Source of the DNA: Streptomyces seoulensis | GTDB taxonomy: Bacteria; Actinomycetota; Actinomycetes; Streptomycetales; Streptomycetaceae | DNA: 64,000 nucleotides | Assembly (NCBI GenBank): GCA_013364255.1 | Contig: CP054936.1 | Span: 4,370,853-4,434,852 of the forward strand | Reading direction: 5' to 3' | Shown: positions 44,169-53,162 of the stretch, piece by piece | Position numbering within the stretch: the first letter of the stretch is position 1 | Layout of the letters: each line of letters opens with the position of its first letter | The notes under the pieces: generated by a model | Told to the model about the DNA's origin: nothing | Database searches by the model: none | What the model saw: only the letters and a program-made list of their open reading frames with translations | Translations under genes and position numbers: made by a program

Positions 44169-46745
44169 CTAGTCCGTCGCGATCGCGTTCAGGACGTTCA
44201 TCCGGGCCGCCCGGAACGCCGGCACCAGGGCCGCGAGCAGGCCCACGAAGGCCGATCCGACGAAGACGCCGGTGATCGTCGGCCAGGGAATGTCCAGCAC
44301 CTTCATGCCCTCCAGGGCGAGCAGCTTCTGCGCGGTCGCGCCCCAGCCCATGCCCAGCCCGAGCCCCAGCAGCGCGCCGAACAGGGCGATGACCACCGAC
44401 TCCAGCCTGATCATGCGGCGCAGCTGGCGCCGGGAGAGGCCCAGGGCCCGCATCAGGCCGATCTCCCGGGTGCGCTCCACCACCGACAGCGCCAGGGTGT
44501 TGACCACGCCCAGGACCGCGACCACGATCGCCAGGGCGAGCAGGCCGTAGACCATGTTGAGCAGCTGTCCGATCTGTTCGCGCAGGTCCTTCTTGTAGTC
44601 GGCGCGGTCCATGACCGACACCGACGGGTCCGCCGCCACCGCCTTCCTGAGCGCGGCGTAGACCTGCTGTTCGTCGCCGCCGTTCCCGGCGAGCACCCCG
44701 AGGTCCAGCGGCATCCGGTCCGCCGGGATGTACCGGCCGGCGGTGGTGATGGCCGTGTACATCTTCCCCTTGTCGATCGCGGTGTCGTCCGAGGTCACCG
44801 CGACCACCCGCAGCCGCGCCGCGCGCCCGTCCTCGAAGGCGACCTTGAGCGTGTCGCCGACCTTGACGCCGTACTTGCCGGCGAAGTCCGACCCGACCGA
44901 CATCGCGTCGCGCCCGTAGACGTCGGACTGGCGGCCCGAGAGGGTCGTGCGCCGTACGTCCTTCGGGTAGGCCGGGTCGGTGGCGTACAGGCTCTGCTTG
45001 TGGACGCCGCCGTCGGGCAGGGTCAGCTCGGCGGGCACCTCCTTGAGGCGGGAGACGTTCGTGAGGCCGGGCGTGTCCCGGATCGCCTTCACCATGGCCG
45101 GGGTCAGGGGCTTGGCGCCGTCGCCGGCCTGCACGATGAAGTCGGCGCCGACCGACCTGTCCAGCTCGTCGGTGGCCGAGGCCACCATCGAGGAGCCCAC
45201 CACCGACAGGCAGGCCACCAGGGCGAGGCCGATCATCAGCGCCGCGCCGGTGGCGCCGGTGCGGCGCGGGTTGCGCAGCGCGTTGCGCTCGGCCATCCGG
45301 CCGACCGGACCGAAGACCCGCAGCAGCAGCGCGCCGAGGACGCGCACCAGACCGGCGGCGAGCAGGGGTCCGACGGCGATCAGGCCGACCAGGGTCAGCA
45401 CCACGCCGAGTCCGAGCCACGCCGAGCCGTCCTTGGCCTGGTCGGCGGTGGCGGCCAGGCGCAGGCTCCAGCCGCCGGCGCCGGTCAGCACCAGACCGAT
45501 CAGGGCCCGTACGGCGCCGGCCCGGGCGTCGGCCGGGGCGCCCGCCTCGCGCAGCGCGGCCATCGGCGAGATCTTCCCGGCGCGCCGGGCGGGCAGGTAG
45601 GCCGCCAGGACGGTGACCACCACGCCGAGGAGCAGGCCGAGGGCCGGGGTGGTCCAGGCGACGGTCAGATCGGCGGTGGACAGGTGCATGCCCATGGCGC
45701 CCATGAGCTTCATCAGGCCGACCGCGATCCCGACCCCGGCGCCGACCCCGAGGGCGGACCCGACGACGCCGAGGAGCAGCGCCTCGACGAGGACGGAGCG
45801 GTTGACCTGCTTGCGGGAGGAGCCGATGGCCCGCATCAGGCCGATCTCGCGGGTGCGCTGGGCGACCAGCATGGAGAAGGTGTTGACGATCAGGAAGATG
45901 CCGACCAGGAAGGCGATCCCGGCGAAGCCGAGCATGGCGTACTTCATCACGTCCAGGAAGCCGCCCAGTTCCTTGCGGTTGGCGTCGGCGACCTCCTTGG
46001 CGGTCTGCACCTGGTAGCCGGCGCCGAGCGCGGCCGTCACGTTCTGCTTCAGCCGGTCGTCGCCGACGCCCGGGGCGGCGGTGACGTTGACGCCGGTGTA
46101 GACGCCGGTCCGGCCGACCAGGATCTGCTGGGCGGTGCGGGTGTCCAGGTAGAAGACCGCGGCGCCGGGGTTGGTGACGGTGAAGGCGGCGACGCCCGAG
46201 ACGCGGGCGTGGTGCGTGCCGACGGCGGTGATGACGCCGATCTCGTCGCCGAGCTTCAAGTGGTGCTTGTCGACGGTGTCCGCGTCGACCATGACCTGGT
46301 CCGGGCCCTTGGGCGCGGTACCGGAGACGATCTTCATGGTGCGGGCGTCGTTGCCGTTCCAGTTGCCGACGATGGTCGGCGCGCCGCTGCTGGGCGAGAG
46401 CTTGTCCAGGTCGTGGTCGACGACGGTGACGGAGGTGGAGAACACCGTTCCCTCGGCCTCGGCGACGCCCTTCGTCCCGCGCACCGTGCCGACCACGGAG
46501 GCCGGCAGGACCGGCGGCTTGCCGGTGCGGGAGGTCGTCTCGCCGGTGTCGGAGGCGCCCTTCGCGCTGACCGTCACATCGGAGGCGGTGGCGTTGAACA
46601 GCTTGTCGAACGTGGTGTTCATCGTGTCGGTGAACACCAGGGTGCCGCAGACGAAGGCCACCGAGAGCAGCACCGCCACCGCCGAGAGCGCCATGCGCCC
46701 CTTGTGCGCGAAGAAGTTGCGCAGCGAGGTCCTCAGCACGGTCAT
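44169..46745 (-). CDS. ABC exporter permease, FtsX/MacB-like (second copy)
   Basis: This 858-residue permease has two MacB-core/FtsX halves, with the same layout as the protein at 17749-20277. Similar segments are HKGRMALSAVAVLLSVAFVC, LMRAIGSSRKQVNRSVLVEA, AERNALRNPRRTGATGAALM and LNMVYGLLALAIVVAVLGVV. Its ATG overlaps the upstream ATPase stop as ATGA, so the pair is coupled; in the first copy a 114-base gap separates them. The periplasmic cores differ more between the two copies than the membrane parts, which suggests different ligands or substrates. Confidence 0.92.
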   Translation of the reverse strand: MTVLRTSLRNFFAHKGRMALSAVAVLLSVAFVCGTLVFTDTMNTTFDKLFNATASDVTVSAKGASDTGETTSRTGKPPVLPASVVGTVRGTKGVAEAEGTVFSTSVTVVDHDLDKLSPSSGAPTIVGNWNGNDARTMKIVSGTAPKGPDQVMVDADTVDKHHLKLGDEIGVITAVGTHHARVSGVAAFTVTNPGAAVFYLDTRTAQQILVGRTGVYTGVNVTAAPGVGDDRLKQNVTAALGAGYQVQTAKEVADANRKELGGFLDVMKYAMLGFAGIAFLVGIFLIVNTFSMLVAQRTREIGLMRAIGSSRKQVNRSVLVEALLLGVVGSALGVGAGVGIAVGLMKLMGAMGMHLSTADLTVAWTTPALGLLLGVVVTVLAAYLPARRAGKISPMAALREAGAPADARAGAVRALIGLVLTGAGGWSLRLAATADQAKDGSAWLGLGVVLTLVGLIAVGPLLAAGLVRVLGALLLRVFGPVGRMAERNALRNPRRTGATGAALMIGLALVACLSVVGSSMVASATDELDRSVGADFIVQAGDGAKPLTPAMVKAIRDTPGLTNVSRLKEVPAELTLPDGGVHKQSLYATDPAYPKDVRRTTLSGRQSDVYGRDAMSVGSDFAGKYGVKVGDTLKVAFEDGRAARLRVVAVTSDDTAIDKGKMYTAITTAGRYIPADRMPLDLGVLAGNGGDEQQVYAALRKAVAADPSVSVMDRADYKKDLREQIGQLLNMVYGLLALAIVVAVLGVVNTLALSVVERTREIGLMRALGLSRRQLRRMIRLESVVIALFGALLGLGLGMGWGATAQKLLALEGMKVLDIPWPTITGVFVGSAFVGLLAALVPAFRAARMNVLNAIATD

Positions 46746-47530
46746 GACGTACGCCCCCGCGCGTCGAAGTCCTTCATCCGGTCCAGGACGGCCTCGGCGG
46801 TCGGCCGGTGCATCTCGTCGACGATGCGGCCGTCGGCGAGGTAGAGGACGCGGTCGGCGTAGGAGGCGGCGACCGGGTCGTGGGTGACCATCACGATGGT
46901 CTGCCCCAGCTCGTCCACGGACCTGCGCAGGAAGCCGAGGACCTCGGCGCCGGCCCGCGAGTCGAGGTTGCCGGTCGGCTCGTCGCCGAAGATGATCTCG
47001 GGCCGGGCGGCCAGCGCCCGGGCCACGGCCACGCGCTGCTGCTGGCCGCCGGAGAGCTGGTTCGGCCGGTGCTTGAGGCGGCCGGCCAGGCCGACGGTCT
47101 CCACCACCCGCTCCAGCCACTGCCGGTCCGGCTTGCGGCCGGCTATGTCCATGGGGAGGGTGATGTTCTCGATCGCGCTCAGGGTGGGCAGCAGGTTGAA
47201 CGCCTGGAAGATGAAGCCGATCCGGTCCCGGCGCAGCCGCGTGAGCTTCTTGTCCTTCAGACCGGTGATCTCGGTGTCGGCCAGATGTATGTGACCGCTC
47301 GTCACGGTGTCCAGTCCGGCCAGGCAGTGCATCAGGGTGGACTTGCCGGACCCGGAGGGGCCCATGATCGCGGTGAACCGGCCGCGGGCGATGTCCACGT
47401 CGACGTGGTCGAGGGCGACGACGCGGGTCTCCCCGGCCCCGTACGCCTTCACGACCTGCCGCGCCCGTGCGGCGACGGCCGTAGCCCCTCCAGTACCCCC
47501 GTGCCTGGGAATGGTCACAGCCGTTGTCAC
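46742..47530 (-). CDS. ABC exporter ATP-binding protein (second copy)
   Basis: This 262-residue ATPase has Walker A GPSGSGKST, LSGGQQQRVAVARA, Walker B EIIFGDEPTGNLDS and H-loop VMVTHDP. It is very similar along its length to the ATPase at 16864-17634, including IAGRKPDRQWLE against IAGRKPDKQWLD. GTG at 47530 follows GGAG by seven bases. The pair probably arose by duplication of the whole ATPase-permease unit. The upstream region carries an 11-bp tandem repeat array at 47639-47682. Confidence 0.93.
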   Translation of the reverse strand: MTTAVTIPRHGGTGGATAVAARARQVVKAYGAGETRVVALDHVDVDIARGRFTAIMGPSGSGKSTLMHCLAGLDTVTSGHIHLADTEITGLKDKKLTRLRRDRIGFIFQAFNLLPTLSAIENITLPMDIAGRKPDRQWLERVVETVGLAGRLKHRPNQLSGGQQQRVAVARALAARPEIIFGDEPTGNLDSRAGAEVLGFLRRSVDELGQTIVMVTHDPVAASYADRVLYLADGRIVDEMHRPTAEAVLDRMKDFDARGRTS

Positions 47531-47897
47531 GGTAAGTCTCCTATGTCGGTCTGGTGGCGAGCGCGGACTCGCGGCGGATGCGGGTGGGTGCGGGTGAATA
47601 CCGCCGAGGCGGGCGGAAGCGGGACCGCCGGTCCTGTCCGGTGCGTCTTCGGTACGCCTGCGGTGCGTCTGCGGTACGTCGAAGAGTCTGGCCGGTGCGG
47701 GGCCGCGGCGCGCTGGTGCCCGGCACCCTGTTCGGCGGGGGAAAACCCCACCCCCCTCGGTGCGGCTGGCCGCCCCCCACGGCGTAAAACCAGGTTAAGG
47801 ACGCGCCGCGGACCCTCTCGTCCTCCGGCGGGACGAACCCGCCCCCGACCCGCCTACGGAGCAACCCCTAGGGGCTGTCCGGCGGCGGGTGAGCAGG
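47531..47897. other. Upstream region of the second exporter
   Basis: I see no gene. The region holds the 11-bp array at 47639-47682 and an AT-richer stretch GGCGTAAAACCAGGTTAAGG near 47780, which may be promoter sequence for leftward transcription. Confidence 0.4.
47639..47682. repeat. Four tandem 11-bp repeats upstream of the exporter operon
   Basis: Four consecutive units CGGTGCGTCTT, CGGTACGCCTG, CGGTGCGTCTG and CGGTACGTCGA lie 109-152 bases upstream of the ATPase start. The CGGTRCG core recurs exactly every 11 bases, on the same face of the helix. Confidence 0.85.
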
Positions 47898-48893
47898 TCA
47901 CTGCGGGACCCGGGCCGCCCGTCCGGTCAGGGCCGTGATGCTGTCCTGGACGGTGTCCATCTGGGCGCGCATGCCGTCCCACACCTCGCCGTGCACGCGC
48001 AGCACCCGCTCGGTCTCCCGGGCGGTCCGCTCCGCCTGCCGCCGCGCCTCGGCCACCACCTCCGACGCCCGCGCCCGCGCCTGCTCCGGACCGCGCCGCG
48101 CCGCCTCCCGCGCGTCGGCGAGCGACTGCTCCGCCTCGCGCAGCGTCGCCTCGACGGCGGCCAGCCGAGCGGCCTGCTCGGCCTCCGCGGCGGCCTGCCG
48201 GCCGGCCAGTTCCCGTTCCGCCGCGACCATCCGCTCGGCATGGTCGCGGTCCTGGTCGGCGAGGATCCGGTCGGTGGCGCGGCGCGCCTCGCGCAGCACC
48301 TTCAACGCCTCGCTCCGGCAGTCCCGCACGTCGTGCCGCACCGCGATCCGCAGCCCCTCGGCCACCGCCTGGGCCGCGCGCTGCCTGCGCCTGGCCCACT
48401 CCTCGGCCTGCGCCCGCACCGCGTCGGCGTACGCCCGCGCGTCCTGGAGCACGGCCTCGGCGCCCGTGCGCGCCGCCTCCGTCGTGCGCCGGGCCTCACG
48501 CCGCGCCCGGTCCCGTACGGCGTCGGCCTCCTGCCGCCCCAGCTCGTACAGCCGCCGGGCGCCCTGCCCCAGCGACTCGTAGTCCTGCTCGGCCAGTTGG
48601 GCGACCGTCTCGCGCAGTTCCTCGACCTCCTCCTCCATGTGCCTGGCCAGGACCGTCAGCCGGGCGGCCCGCTCCCAGGCCGCGTCCCGGTCCGCGGAGA
48701 GGGCGTCCGCGTACGCGTCCACCTGGTCGGGCCGGTAGCCGCGCCCCCGTCCGACGACGAAGCCGTGGACCGGGTCCGCCGCCGGCGTCACCGGTGCCGG
48801 CGGTGCCGGTGACGCCTGTGACGCCTGTGACGCCTGTGACGCCTGTGACGCCGATGCCGCGCACGACGTCGATGACCTGGAGGCGCTGCTCAT
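47898..48893 (-). CDS. DivIVA-like coiled-coil protein (often called cellulose-binding protein)
   Basis: The protein has 331 residues. A QASQASQASQAS tract (from four 9-base repeats at about 48806-48850) opens the N-terminus. Next comes a short DivIVA-like motif (FVVGRGRGYRPDQVDAYADA, residues about 45-64). Some 250 residues of coiled coil rich in Glu, Ala and Arg follow (MEEEVEELRETVAQLAEQDY onward, EQAARLAAVEATLREAEQSL). Such proteins in streptomycetes form filaments or polar scaffolds related to FilP/Scy/DivIVA. The cellulose-binding label is historical and unsupported by sequence. Its start at 48893 follows a GGAGAGGG ribosome site. Confidence 0.82.
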   Translation of the reverse strand: MSSASRSSTSCAASASQASQASQASQASPAPPAPVTPAADPVHGFVVGRGRGYRPDQVDAYADALSADRDAAWERAARLTVLARHMEEEVEELRETVAQLAEQDYESLGQGARRLYELGRQEADAVRDRARREARRTTEAARTGAEAVLQDARAYADAVRAQAEEWARRRQRAAQAVAEGLRIAVRHDVRDCRSEALKVLREARRATDRILADQDRDHAERMVAAERELAGRQAAAEAEQAARLAAVEATLREAEQSLADAREAARRGPEQARARASEVVAEARRQAERTARETERVLRVHGEVWDGMRAQMDTVQDSITALTGRAARVPQ

Positions 48894-48930
48894 CCCGAAC
48901 CCTCTCCGCCGAATCCGACCAGTCGGACAC

Positions 48931-48990
48931 GTCCGGTCACGTCCGGACCCGCCCGGCCACGTCTGGGCACGTCTGGGCACGTCCGGGCAC
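48931..48990. repeat. Six tandem 10-bp repeats upstream of the coiled-coil gene
   Basis: Six consecutive 10-base units (GTCCGGTCAC, GTCCGGACCC, GCCCGGCCAC, GTCTGGGCAC twice, GTCCGGGCAC) lie 38-97 bases upstream of the gene at 47898-48893. The unit is close to one helical turn and falls where a promoter should be. Confidence 0.9.
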
Positions 48991-49160
48991 GCGGGAACGC
49001 GTCACGGTGATTGCGCGGACATCTTGATGTATAGGACGGAAATGTACATAACGCGACACTCCGGACGAGTGACCGGCGGTCGGACGCCCGGACATGCCGA
49101 AGGGCCGGGCCCGGTCGTCCGACCGGGCCCGGCCCCGCGCTCCGTCAGGCGTTCACCCGC

Positions 49161-52124
49161 TCAGAGCAGTCCGTCCCACATCTGCTCCAGCAGCACCGAC
49201 CACCAGCTCTCCGGCGAGCCGAGCGCCGCCGGGTCGAGGGCGGCGAGCTGGGCCTGGAAGTCGACGGTCCAGCGGCCCGCCTGCTCCTGGTTCAGGCCGT
49301 AGCGCAGCCGCCACATCCGTCCGAGCAGCGCCAGGCAGCGCGCGAACTCCGGCAGTCCGGTGTTCACGAACTGCGGCGGCACGGACGTACCGCCCGGCCC
49401 CGCCTCCACCGGCACCGCCACGATGTTGGCCGTGCCGTACTGCACGCAGACCGCCTTGCCGAAGTCGCTGCCCATCACCAGGTACGAGCCCGCGTCCGGC
49501 GCCGGCCGCACACCGCGCTCGGCGGCCAGTTCCGCCAGCGTCGGCACCGGCCGGCCCGGCTGGGCCTGCGCCCAGAAGAACGGGCCCATGTCCAGCGGCA
49601 GACCCGCCACCACCAGCGTGTGCGCGACGACCGGCGGCACGCCCTGCCGGGAGACCGCCGCCTGCTCGAACCGGAAGACACCCGGCCCGAAGGCCGCGCC
49701 CAGCTCCTGCGCGACGCCCTCCGGCGGGATCGGCGGCACGGGCTGGACCGGCGGCAGCGGCGCGCGCACCGGGGCCGGCCGGGCCGGACCGTCGGCCACC
49801 TGGTGCAACTCGCCCTGGTGCGCCAGGAGTTGACCCATGCCCTGCTGACGGCTCGCGTGGTCGGTGCCGTACGGCGCGATCGAGGTGATCCGGGCCTGCG
49901 GCCACTGCTCGGCGATCATCCGCGCGCAGTACGCGCCCGGCAGCCGGCACGACTCCAGCTCGGTGTGCAGCTCCAGCACCTGGTCCGGCGGCACGTTCAT
50001 GGCGCGCAGCTCGTGGAAGATCTGCCACTCCGGGTGCGGGGTGCCCGGCGCGGAGCGCCGGATCAGCTGCTGCTCGGAGCCGTCCTGCGCGCGGTAGCGC
50101 AGCACCGCCTGATAGCCGGGCCCGACCGTCGGCTGCCCCTGCGGCGGGTAACCGTACGCCGGAGGCGGCCCGGCCACGGGCTGGCCCGCGACGGGCGGTC
50201 CGACCGGCGGCTGCCCGCCGCCCGGCGGCATGGGCCGCGGGCCGCCGGAGGGCGCGCCGGGACCACCCGGCGGGGGCGGAGGCGGCATGCCGGGACCACC
50301 CTGCGGGGGCGGCGGCGGGGGCAGGTTCGGGCCGCCGGGAGCGCCTGGACCGCCGGGGGCGCCCTGCGGCGGGCCGGCCAGCATGGTCGCCGCGTGGTGC
50401 ACGCCGCCCGGTCCGGCGCCGGGGACGCCCGGCGCGCCGGGGGCTCCGGGGGCTCCGGGGGTGCCGGGAGCCCCGGGGGTGCCGGGCGGTTGCGGGGCGC
50501 CGGGCTGGTGGGGGTCGGCCAGCATCGTGGCGGCGTGGTGGACGCCGCCCGGAGGCGTGCCGCCGGGTGCGCCGGGCGCACCCGGGGCCTGCGGGCCGGT
50601 CGGGCCGGTCGGGCCGGTCGGGGCTGCCGCGCCCTCGGGTCCGTCGGGGCCGAGCGACGAGACGAACTGGGTGCGCACGTACCCACCGGGCGCCTCCGGC
50701 GCACCGGGCGGGGGCGTCGCGGGGACACCGGGCTGCCGCCCGCCCGGCACACCGGGAGCGCCGGGCGGCGGGGGCGTGTTCGCACCGCCCCGGCCGCGGC
50801 GCGGCGGCGGGGCCGCCTTGCTGGTCGCGGCGTCGGCGATGTCACCGGCGTTCGGCGGCAGCGGCCGCCCGCCGGGCGGCGGGGTCGCCGACGCGCCCGG
50901 CCCCTGCGGGTACCCGTACGGCGCGCCACCGGGCGCCGGAGCACCGGGACCGCCCGGCGGCGGAGGCGGCGCGGTACCAGGACCGCCCGAGGGCGGAGGC
51001 GGCGGAGTACCAGGACCCGCCGGAGGCGGGACACCGGGACCGCTGGAAGGCGGAGGCGGCGGAGTACCGGGACCGCCCGTGACCGACGCGGGCGGAGCGG
51101 ACGGCCCGGACGGCCCGGACTGCGGAGTGCCGGGACGCGCCGGAGGCGGAGGCGGCGGAGTGCCGGGCGCCGCCGGGGTGTTCTGCGCGCCGGTCCTCTG
51201 CGGGGCGCCGTACGACGGGCCGCCCGGCGGCGGGGGCGGCACGTTGCCCCGAGGGGCGCCGGGCGTGCCCGGGGCGTGCGAAGCACCCGGCGCGCTCGGC
51301 GCGTCGGCGTCGCCGAGGGCTGGGGCCACGGCCGTGCGCGGGAGTTGGCTGCCGCCGGCGATCAACGCCGTCTTGGCGTCCGGGGTGGCGCCGGACGACG
51401 GGGCCCCGCCGTCCGCCTCGCTCAGCGGCGGCGCGAACACGGTCGCGGGCAGCGGGACGGAACGGTCCTCCCCCGCGTCGGCGTTGGTGTCCGTACCGGC
51501 CCACGGGGTCGCCCCGGCCGGCACCTCGGGAGCACCCGGCGCCCCCGCGGCCGCGCCCGCCGGCACCCCCGCCTGAGTCTCGGCCGGCACCCGACCGGCA
51601 CCCGCACCCGAACCGGCACCAGCACCAGCACCAGCACCAGTCCCCGCACCCGCACCCGCACCGCCGCCCCCGGGACCGCTCCCCGTACCGGCTCCCGTAC
51701 CGCCCCCGTCACCGCCCTCCGTACCGCCCCCCGAGTCCCGTCGGTCCGGGATGCCCATCCGGTCCGCGGCCTCCTGCAGCCACTCCGGAGGAGTCAGCAG
51801 GAAGGACGTCTGGTTGAGGTCCACCCGGGCCGCGGGCGCCGGCACGGCGTCCTCGACGGTGTCCGTGCGGCCGTACTCCTCCTCGTAGCGGCGGATCACC
51901 TCGCCGACCGGCAGCGCGGGCCACAGCGTGGCCTCGCCGCTGTCCCGGGCGAGCACCAGCCGCTGCGCGCCGCCGTCCGACCGCGGCCCCTCCGCGCGGT
52001 CCTCGGCCCACACCACGAAACCGAGCTCGAACTCCCGTACCCGCACCTCGCGGTGCTGGTACGCCGGCACGTCGCCGTTGATCCACTCCTCGGCGCGCTC
52101 CTGCGCCTGCGCGAACGTCACCAT
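49161..52124 (-). CDS. Imm35-like / deaminase-like / SUKH-4 fusion protein with long Pro/Gly linker
   Basis: The protein has 987 residues. Residues 1-85 resemble Imm35/YrhB immunity domains (AQAQERAEEWINGDVPAYQH, GEATLWPALPVGEVIRRYEE). Residues about 125-655 are a Gly/Pro/Ala linker (GGPGTPPPPP-type). Residues about 670-770 look like a toxin-type deaminase: HPEW at 697 gives H-x-E, and ESCRLPGAYC gives two zinc cysteines at 726 and 733. Residues about 802-987 are a SUKH-4 domain (LPLDMGPFFWAQ, SYLVMGSDFGKAVCVQYG). No signal peptide, WXG100 or other export domain is present, so it appears cytoplasmic. It lies nine bases after the WHH/SUKH gene, in one operon. Confidence 0.78.
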   Translation of the reverse strand: MVTFAQAQERAEEWINGDVPAYQHREVRVREFELGFVVWAEDRAEGPRSDGGAQRLVLARDSGEATLWPALPVGEVIRRYEEEYGRTDTVEDAVPAPAARVDLNQTSFLLTPPEWLQEAADRMGIPDRRDSGGGTEGGDGGGTGAGTGSGPGGGGAGAGAGTGAGAGAGAGSGAGAGRVPAETQAGVPAGAAAGAPGAPEVPAGATPWAGTDTNADAGEDRSVPLPATVFAPPLSEADGGAPSSGATPDAKTALIAGGSQLPRTAVAPALGDADAPSAPGASHAPGTPGAPRGNVPPPPPGGPSYGAPQRTGAQNTPAAPGTPPPPPPARPGTPQSGPSGPSAPPASVTGGPGTPPPPPSSGPGVPPPAGPGTPPPPPSGGPGTAPPPPPGGPGAPAPGGAPYGYPQGPGASATPPPGGRPLPPNAGDIADAATSKAAPPPRRGRGGANTPPPPGAPGVPGGRQPGVPATPPPGAPEAPGGYVRTQFVSSLGPDGPEGAAAPTGPTGPTGPQAPGAPGAPGGTPPGGVHHAATMLADPHQPGAPQPPGTPGAPGTPGAPGAPGAPGVPGAGPGGVHHAATMLAGPPQGAPGGPGAPGGPNLPPPPPPQGGPGMPPPPPPGGPGAPSGGPRPMPPGGGQPPVGPPVAGQPVAGPPPAYGYPPQGQPTVGPGYQAVLRYRAQDGSEQQLIRRSAPGTPHPEWQIFHELRAMNVPPDQVLELHTELESCRLPGAYCARMIAEQWPQARITSIAPYGTDHASRQQGMGQLLAHQGELHQVADGPARPAPVRAPLPPVQPVPPIPPEGVAQELGAAFGPGVFRFEQAAVSRQGVPPVVAHTLVVAGLPLDMGPFFWAQAQPGRPVPTLAELAAERGVRPAPDAGSYLVMGSDFGKAVCVQYGTANIVAVPVEAGPGGTSVPPQFVNTGLPEFARCLALLGRMWRLRYGLNQEQAGRWTVDFQAQLAALDPAALGSPESWWSVLLEQMWDGLL

Positions 52125-52133
52125 CGCTTCAGC

Positions 52134-53162
52134 TCACTCCCCCACCGACGACTCGGAAGAGACGGGGACGACGTGCGCGAACCCGCCGTCCACCATCAGG
52201 TTCGCCACCGTCTCCAGCTCCGGCGGCGAGCCCGCGAGGCGGGACAGGAACGCGTCGAAGTCCGCGCCGCACGGCAGCAGCAGCCGCTCCACGCGCTCCG
52301 CCTGCGGCCACGCCGGGTCCACGTCCCGTACGTCGTCGTACGCGCAGAACCACACCGAACCGGCCCGCTCGCCCTTCACCTTCACGGCGAGCAGTCCGCC
52401 CTGCACGAACGCCACTCCCAGGTAGTCCTTGGTGAGGTGGTCGCGCAGGCACTTGTTGACGTACACCAGGTCGTTGACGGCCGCCTCGTCGCGCACCGTG
52501 AAGAACGGCTGGTCGATCAGCAGGCCCAGCTCCGCGTCGAGCGCGGTGCCGACCGGCGCGCAGCCGCCCGCCGCCTTCAGGAAGGACCGGTAGGGGCCCG
52601 GCAGCCGGTAACCGAGGTCCTCCTCGACGCCCTGCACCTGCTCCTCCAGGACCGCGACGCCCGACTTCGGCAGCCCGAAGTGGGCCGGCCGCGTCTCCTG
52701 CAACGGCCGGGTGCCGCGCTTGGCCTGGTCGACGTTCGCGGTCGCGATGCCGCCGTGGTGGCGCAGCAGCGCCTTCACCTCGACCGGGACCAGCTCCAGG
52801 CGCCGGCCGCCGGCCACGTGGTGCCAGGTCCAGCCGTGCGGGGTGGCCACGCTCGGCACCGTGTCCCACAGTTCGTGCCCGGAGGCGGCCAGCGCCGCGT
52901 TGGCCGAGACGTAGTCCGTCAGCCGCAACTCGTCGACGCCGAAGCCCTCCGGCGGCTCGGCGATCTCCACCGCGGCCCGCGCGTACGGCGAGAAGTCGGG
53001 GAAGCCGTGCTCGTCCACCCGCACCCCCCTGGGGTGGCGGGCGGCCCGGACGGGGTCCGGGAAGTGCACGTTCTGCCCGGCGTAGGCCGCGTTCGGCGGC
53101 GCGGCCTGTCCTGCGGCCTGGCGGCCGGGTGGCACGCCCAGCCCGAGCCGACCTGTCGTCAT
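52134..53162 (-). CDS. SMI1/KNR4 (SUKH) protein with degenerate WHH-type nuclease domain
   Basis: The protein has 342 residues. Residues 45-138 resemble the WHH branch of HNH toxin nucleases: GFPDFSPYA (53-61), then GWTWHHVAGGRRLELVP and RHHGG (134-138). Family members have LVPxxxH; here that His is Lys130 (LVPVEVKALL), so a metal ligand seems lost. Residues about 155-330 form a SUKH/SMI1_KNR4 domain (VEEDLGYRLPGPYRSFLKAA, AAVNDLVYVNKCLRDHLTKD). A toxin-like domain is thus fused to an immunity-like domain in one protein without an export signal. The ATG follows AGGGGG. Confidence 0.8.
   Translation of the reverse strand: MTTGRLGLGVPPGRQAAGQAAPPNAAYAGQNVHFPDPVRAARHPRGVRVDEHGFPDFSPYARAAVEIAEPPEGFGVDELRLTDYVSANAALAASGHELWDTVPSVATPHGWTWHHVAGGRRLELVPVEVKALLRHHGGIATANVDQAKRGTRPLQETRPAHFGLPKSGVAVLEEQVQGVEEDLGYRLPGPYRSFLKAAGGCAPVGTALDAELGLLIDQPFFTVRDEAAVNDLVYVNKCLRDHLTKDYLGVAFVQGGLLAVKVKGERAGSVWFCAYDDVRDVDPAWPQAERVERLLLPCGADFDAFLSRLAGSPPELETVANLMVDGGFAHVVPVSSESSVGE

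Noticed and set aside
48931..48990. Possible CRISPR array
   Set aside because: The units are contiguous 10-base repeats without spacers, and no cas genes are present.
49161..53162. Secreted contact-dependent toxin
   Set aside because: No signal peptide, WXG100, VENN or long repeat region was seen at the N-termini of either gene, so secretion is not supported.
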